Source: Uloborus plumipes (lineage: Eukaryota; Arthropoda; Arachnida; Araneae; Uloboridae). Taken from it: a DNA stretch of 64,000 bases. The notes under the pieces are model-generated. The model was given only the letters and a program-made list of their open reading frames with translations. It was not told where the DNA came from and searched no databases. The position numbers were made by a program, and so were the translations under genes. Positions 59,910-64,000 of the stretch are shown piece after piece (the first letter of the stretch is position 1; every line of letters starts with the position of its first letter). The stretch is from NCBI GenBank assembly GCA_038373865.1, contig JAXGGA010005123.1, positions 17,070 to 81,069 on the forward strand. The letters are read 5' to 3'.

Positions 59910-60095
59910 CTGTCGTCCCCGCTTAATCGGGTAACGGATAAACGAATAACCCGCTTAATACGAATAAAATATCTCGGAACCGAATATTTAACAGGCCATA
60001 GACGCAATGTTAAAGATCCCTGCTTAATCAAATACCTCTCTTAATCGAATAATATTTCTTGGAACCGACAGTATTCGTTTAAGCGGGGGCGACAG
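59910..60095. mobile_element. 186-bp pogo/Tigger-like MITE
   Basis: Ends CTGTCGTCCCCGCTTAA and CTGTCGCCCCCGCTTAA (inverted), with repeated CTTAATCGAATA words inside. The right flank is TA, the left AA. Confidence 0.7.
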
Positions 60096-60860
60096 TATTT
60101 ATATGAAACATTGTTCATTGGAATTCTTGACAATATAAACTACAGGCTAAATTCCGTGAGTGGCGTTACTCGGAACTCAATGCAAAAAACTCTTCTATTA
60201 CCTAGGATGTGCCATAAATGAGACATGTAAATTATAGACCGGTTTCTACTAGGTTATAAGAGACGTGCATTCATTATCAATAGTTGTAATCCTGTAAAAA
60301 TGACCTCATGAGCCAAACCAGACTACTTTCAATATCGAACTGGCCAGGAAGATTAGCATAACTACCTGTCTACTTCAAAGAAAAAATCACCAATCACTCG
60401 GCTATGGAGATCGCTTTGGAAAAGAATATTGCTCAATATCATGCAATAGAAGGAAATGATTTCACAGATTTTGTCATTAATTTTCCATTTAATAGCTTCA
60501 TACTTCTGTAGTATTTTTGTTTAGTCTCTCTCTCTCACGTTTTTTTTATTCAAGAGAAAGAAGTATTTCATTGAAACTGAAAAAATTGTTTTTAAAGACA
60601 TGGAAAAAAAACAGGCTTTGATTATGACTGGTCTTATCCTCAACATTGGAAAGCTAAATTCATTGTTTATGAAATGAGTTACTGCCCAATATTGTATAAT
60701 AATACCGCCTGTGTTTTGCATATTACTCAGCTTTTGCCTTCAATTTTCGAGCTGAGCCATACCATGGTTTGCGGACGCTCGCTGGTAAGGTAAATTCATT
60801 TTATCTATCTACCAGCTTGAAGGCTGGCTATCTTGGCTACGATAAAATGATTTCTGTCTC

Positions 60861-60942
60861 CAGTTCGGTCATTGGCTATTCCTGACTGAGGAGTCCAAAA
60901 ATAAGGACGAAACTGCGATTTCAGGATGTCATGACCGAGCTG
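60861..60942 (+). ncRNA. Hammerhead-ribozyme-like motif
   Basis: CTGAGGA (60886-60892) is followed by a perfect 4-bp helix GTCC/GGAC (60893-60896; 60905-60908) with an 8-base loop, then GAAAC (60909-60913). This is the hammerhead catalytic core CUGANGA, stem II, GAAA. A 12-bp helix (CAGTTCGGTCAT 60861-60872 with ATGACCGAGCTG 60931-60942, one G-U pair) encloses it, and GTC, the usual cleavage triplet, sits at 60928-60930 right before the closing strand. Stem III between GAAAC and GTC is poor, and 13 bases lie between the 5' helix strand and the core, so activity is doubtful. Probably a decayed copy in a retroelement. Confidence 0.45.
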
Positions 60943-62167
60943 TGGGTGTAATTGCTTCTAAATTCATTGTTGATTACAAATTTAGAAAGTAATACGCATT
61001 TTTTCTAGCTTTGATTGAAACAGCTGTTTCTTTACCCCATCCCCTTAGACAACGGAGGGGATAGAAAGGCTGGGACATCATGCACTAAGCCCTGTTTGGA
61101 TTTTTAAACCTATATCTCTCTCTCGACTTTTTCCACCACTAAGAGCTGAAAGGGGAAACATCACTCTTCCACGAGGAAATTAACGCTCAAATGTTTCTTC
61201 CTTCAACTTTTCAATTGAAAAGAGGTTTCGAAAAAAAAAAAAGCGAAAAGAAATAAATAAGGTAATGCAATATTACATTTATGTGAAACATTACACTTGC
61301 AGATAAAAGTATAACAACAATGAGCATAAAAAATGACCATTTAAAAAATAATAATTACTTAAGATCCAAATTTTTAACTTGGTTTAATCTACCTTACTTT
61401 TTTGTCAATCACTAATTTTTGGTGCCTCATTTTCTCCTAAAAAGATTCAGGCTTACAAGAATGCCTGTAGTTTGGGAAATAAGTTGAATACGCTTAGAAA
61501 GTTTATTGTATGTTAACGTTAACAACTATAAAACTTTTTGGGCAAGTTGTAAAAATGTAATTAAAAAAATTAAGTTTTAAATTTAGACAAAAGGGAAAAA
61601 ACGCATTAACCTGAACTTGAAGAAAATGTGCACTAAGAATTTATGAGTTTTATTCAAAAAGTCTCAATATATAAATAATAAAAATTATTGAGAACAATGA
61701 CTTGTCACAAAAAATTTATGTCATTGTGTCAATTATTTTTGAGCAAAACTCTTTCGAGAAAAAAATTCTTTGAATTTCACTTTCAGATAAATTGGTGATA
61801 TTTATTATTTTTATTAAAAGTAAAATATTAGCTTGATTCATTACATGTCTTTTTCAACAGACGCTGTAACATTTAAATGAAGAAATCACGAAACATTTAA
61901 AAGGTTGGGACATTTCCGCTATAAAGCTTCGAAAGTGTTTTTGAGCAATTTATCTTCTGGCGTTTTGCCTCCATGTTATGTTTAAGGCAGACTAGCAACT
62001 TTGCATTCTTTAACTTTCTAAATATACTTTGACTTCAACCATTTCCGAATTTCGAAGAATTGGCAACATTTGACAAAATTTAACAAGATTGAAATTGCTA
62101 GGACTTTTTAAGTAAGAACTTTTAACTGAACTTCTTTTGTTAATTTATTTTACTGTTCCGTTGATTG
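60943..62167. other. AT-rich stretch, nothing recognised
   Basis: No gene or repeat boundary seen; A-rich near 61230. Confidence 0.4.
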
Positions 62168-62169
62168 TA

Positions 62170-63695
62170 CACTGCGATGCAAAAGTTTAGACAAAATGCA
62201 AATATGTGAATAAAAAGAAAACTATTCAACAAAATGCTTTCAAATTTCTACTGCAGGTACACAATATGGTCCCAAATACGTGTCTGGAGTTCTTATAACT
62301 ATAACTGGAATCAAATTTTGGATATTACAAAAGATATTTTTTTGCATTGTTGCAAAAGTTTAGACAATAGTCAGATTTTATGCAAATATCCCTTGAAATG
62401 TGATTGGTAAAGGAAATGCGGGACTGCATTCTTCTTATAAAGTGCAGAGATTGCTGAATAAATAATCAAAATCTCAAAAGCTCTTTAGTTCTCGTGTAAA
62501 GAAGATGAGAAAGTTTGGAAGCCGAAATTTGAAAATGAACCTACTTTATTAGTCTTTTGTCTTTTAAATCAGCTCTAGTATGGTAGTACATTGTTTTTTA
62601 CTTTGTGGAGAGCAAATTCAGACATGCGTATCGATCAAAAAGTCCAAGAAAAATTATATTTTTTAAGGATGAAGGAATTGAAAAAACGGCTCAGACTGAC
62701 GATTCGCCCCTTAATCCTACAAAACTTCAACTTGGGTCAAAAACAGCACGTGACAGTATAAGTAGATGAACAACTGAATCGGAATGCATAAAAAAAAAAA
62801 AATAATTGTGCTTGAGCCTTTTCGGACAGAGTGTCCCAAAGAAGCCAGATTTATTGGTAAAAGCAGCACAGCATATGATCATTGGATATTTCTCAAGTCC
62901 CGCAAAAAGAATTATAATCCATCTAGGCCATCCCAATTTGAATAATTTTTATCAAAGAAAGTACCATTCATTTTTTAGTCACGATGATATATATGCTGCT
63001 TTTCACATTAAAATATTTTTTATTTGGGACACTCTGTCCGAAAAGGCTCTGGCACAATTCTTTGTTTTTTTTATGCATTCCGATTCTGTTGTTCATCTAC
63101 TTATGCTGTCACGTGCTGTTTTTCACCCAAGTTGAAGTTTTGTAGGATTAAGGGGCGAATCGTCAGTCTGAGCCGTTTTTTCAATTCCTTCATCCTTAAG
63201 AAATATAATTTTTCTTGGACTTTTTGATCGATACGCATGTCTGAATTTGCTCTCCACAAAGTAAAAAATAATGTACTACCATACTAGAGCCGATTTAAAA
63301 GACAAAAAATAAATAAAGTAGGTTCATTTTTAAATTTCGGCTTCCAAACTTTCTCATCTTCTTTACACAAGAACTAAAGAGCTTTTGAGATTTTGATTAT
63401 TTATTCAGTAATCTCTTCACTTTATAAATGAATAATACAGTCCCGCATTTCCTCCACCAATCACATTTCAAGGGATATTTGCATGAAATCTGACTATTGT
63501 CTAAACTTTTGCAACAATGTAAAAAACTGTCTTTTGTAATATCCAAAATTTGATTCCAGTTATAGTTATAAGAACTCCAGACACGTATTTGGGACCATAT
63601 TGTGTACCTCCAGTAGAAGTTTGAAAGCATTTCGTTTGAATAGTTTTCTTTTTATTCACATATTTGCATTTTGTCTAAACTTTTGCATCGCAGTG
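62170..63695. mobile_element. 1.5-kb foldback element with arms of about 670 bp
   Basis: Arms at 62170-62840 and 63023-63695 are inverted copies that differ by scattered substitutions and small indels, around a 182-bp loop. Ends read CACTGCGATGCAAAAGTTTA, then GACA, and TA flanks both sides (62168-62169; 63696-63697), as in Tc1/mariner. The open frames at 62727-63227 and 63397-63630 are arm sequence without transposase motifs. Confidence 0.92.
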
Positions 63696-63697
63696 TA

Positions 63698-64000
63698 CGA
63701 CAGGAAGTAATGATTTTACTCAGTGAAATATTTTTCTTTTCATTAAGTGTCAAAAATCAATTTGAACTTTAAAAATATAATTTGCTTCAAAAATTTTCTT
63801 TTTACTTCCAATTTGTTTATTCAAAATATATTTTTAATGTTTCGAGGAACAAAGCTTAAATTCTAAATTAACTGTAGCAATAGAACGCCATTGGTTAATA
63901 AAAATGTTTCTCTTGAAGTCATTTTCATGTTCATTGCTTTGAAAAGTTGTGCATAATTAAATGCAGTTTCAGGATTTAGTTCTAATTTTACAGATTTTTA
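63698..64000. other. AT-rich edge of window, nothing recognised
   Basis: No coding or repeat signal seen. Confidence 0.4.

Noticed and set aside
60348..60365. U6 snRNA-like word GAAGATTAGCAT
   Set aside because: Only 12 bases match; the flanking U6 sequence and promoter elements are absent.
62727..63630. Several 66-109-codon frames in the 62-63.7 kb region
   Set aside because: They mirror each other across the foldback arms and contain no transposase motifs.

Overview
This window is eukaryotic nuclear DNA from an animal. The only confidently recognised host gene is the 3' end of methionine aminopeptidase 2 (METAP2), with two spliced exons, GT-AG introns and a polyadenylation signal at the left edge. 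The rest is about 60 kb of AT-rich, gene-poor DNA. It is packed with decayed DNA transposons (Tc1/mariner, hAT, PIF/Harbinger-like, pogo/Tigger-like), miniature inverted-repeat elements (MITEs), tRNA-derived SINEs, tandem retroelement tails, minisatellites and long palindromes. There are no operons, Shine-Dalgarno sites or dense coding. The repeat content and intron style suggest an arthropod, plausibly an arachnid, but that is an inference; the sequence does not name the species.

Layout. 1-2.2 kb: METAP2 terminal exons on the + strand. 2.2-7.7 kb: intergenic DNA with two MITEs and a LINE-like tail. 7.7-13.2 kb: a dead Tc1 element holding further elements inside one another, five levels deep, each level supported by inverted repeats and at most levels by a target-site duplication (TSD). 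14.3-18.2 kb: a Harbinger-type MITE, then an internally deleted mariner that carries a second three-level nest, including a 61-bp minisatellite. 18.6-24.3 kb: a tandem dispersed repeat split by a 3.5-kb hAT-type element. 25.9-36.2 kb: assorted inverted-repeat elements, a 120-bp minisatellite and a SINE. 38.4-47.3 kb: three copies of one tRNA-derived SINE family, a 685-bp hAT element with a MITE inside it, and a possible minus-strand exon next to a pogo-like MITE. 49-55 kb: simple repeats, a tandem retroelement-tail array, a second Harbinger-type MITE and a possible first exon with a consensus splice donor. 55.0-58.2 kb: two large palindromes. 60.9 kb: a hammerhead-ribozyme-like motif. 62.2-63.7 kb: a 1.5-kb foldback element with arms of about 670 bp.

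No intact autonomous transposon was found. The recognisable transposase remnants carry stops, frame breaks, deletions or lost catalytic residues, so the region reads as a graveyard of mobile elements. Its value is mainly the readable order of insertions, a set of GAAGGG-ended elements with 4-bp A/T duplications, and the ribozyme-like motif. Element boundaries were found by eye from inverted repeats and TSDs. Superfamily names rest on TSD length and terminal bases, not on database searches.
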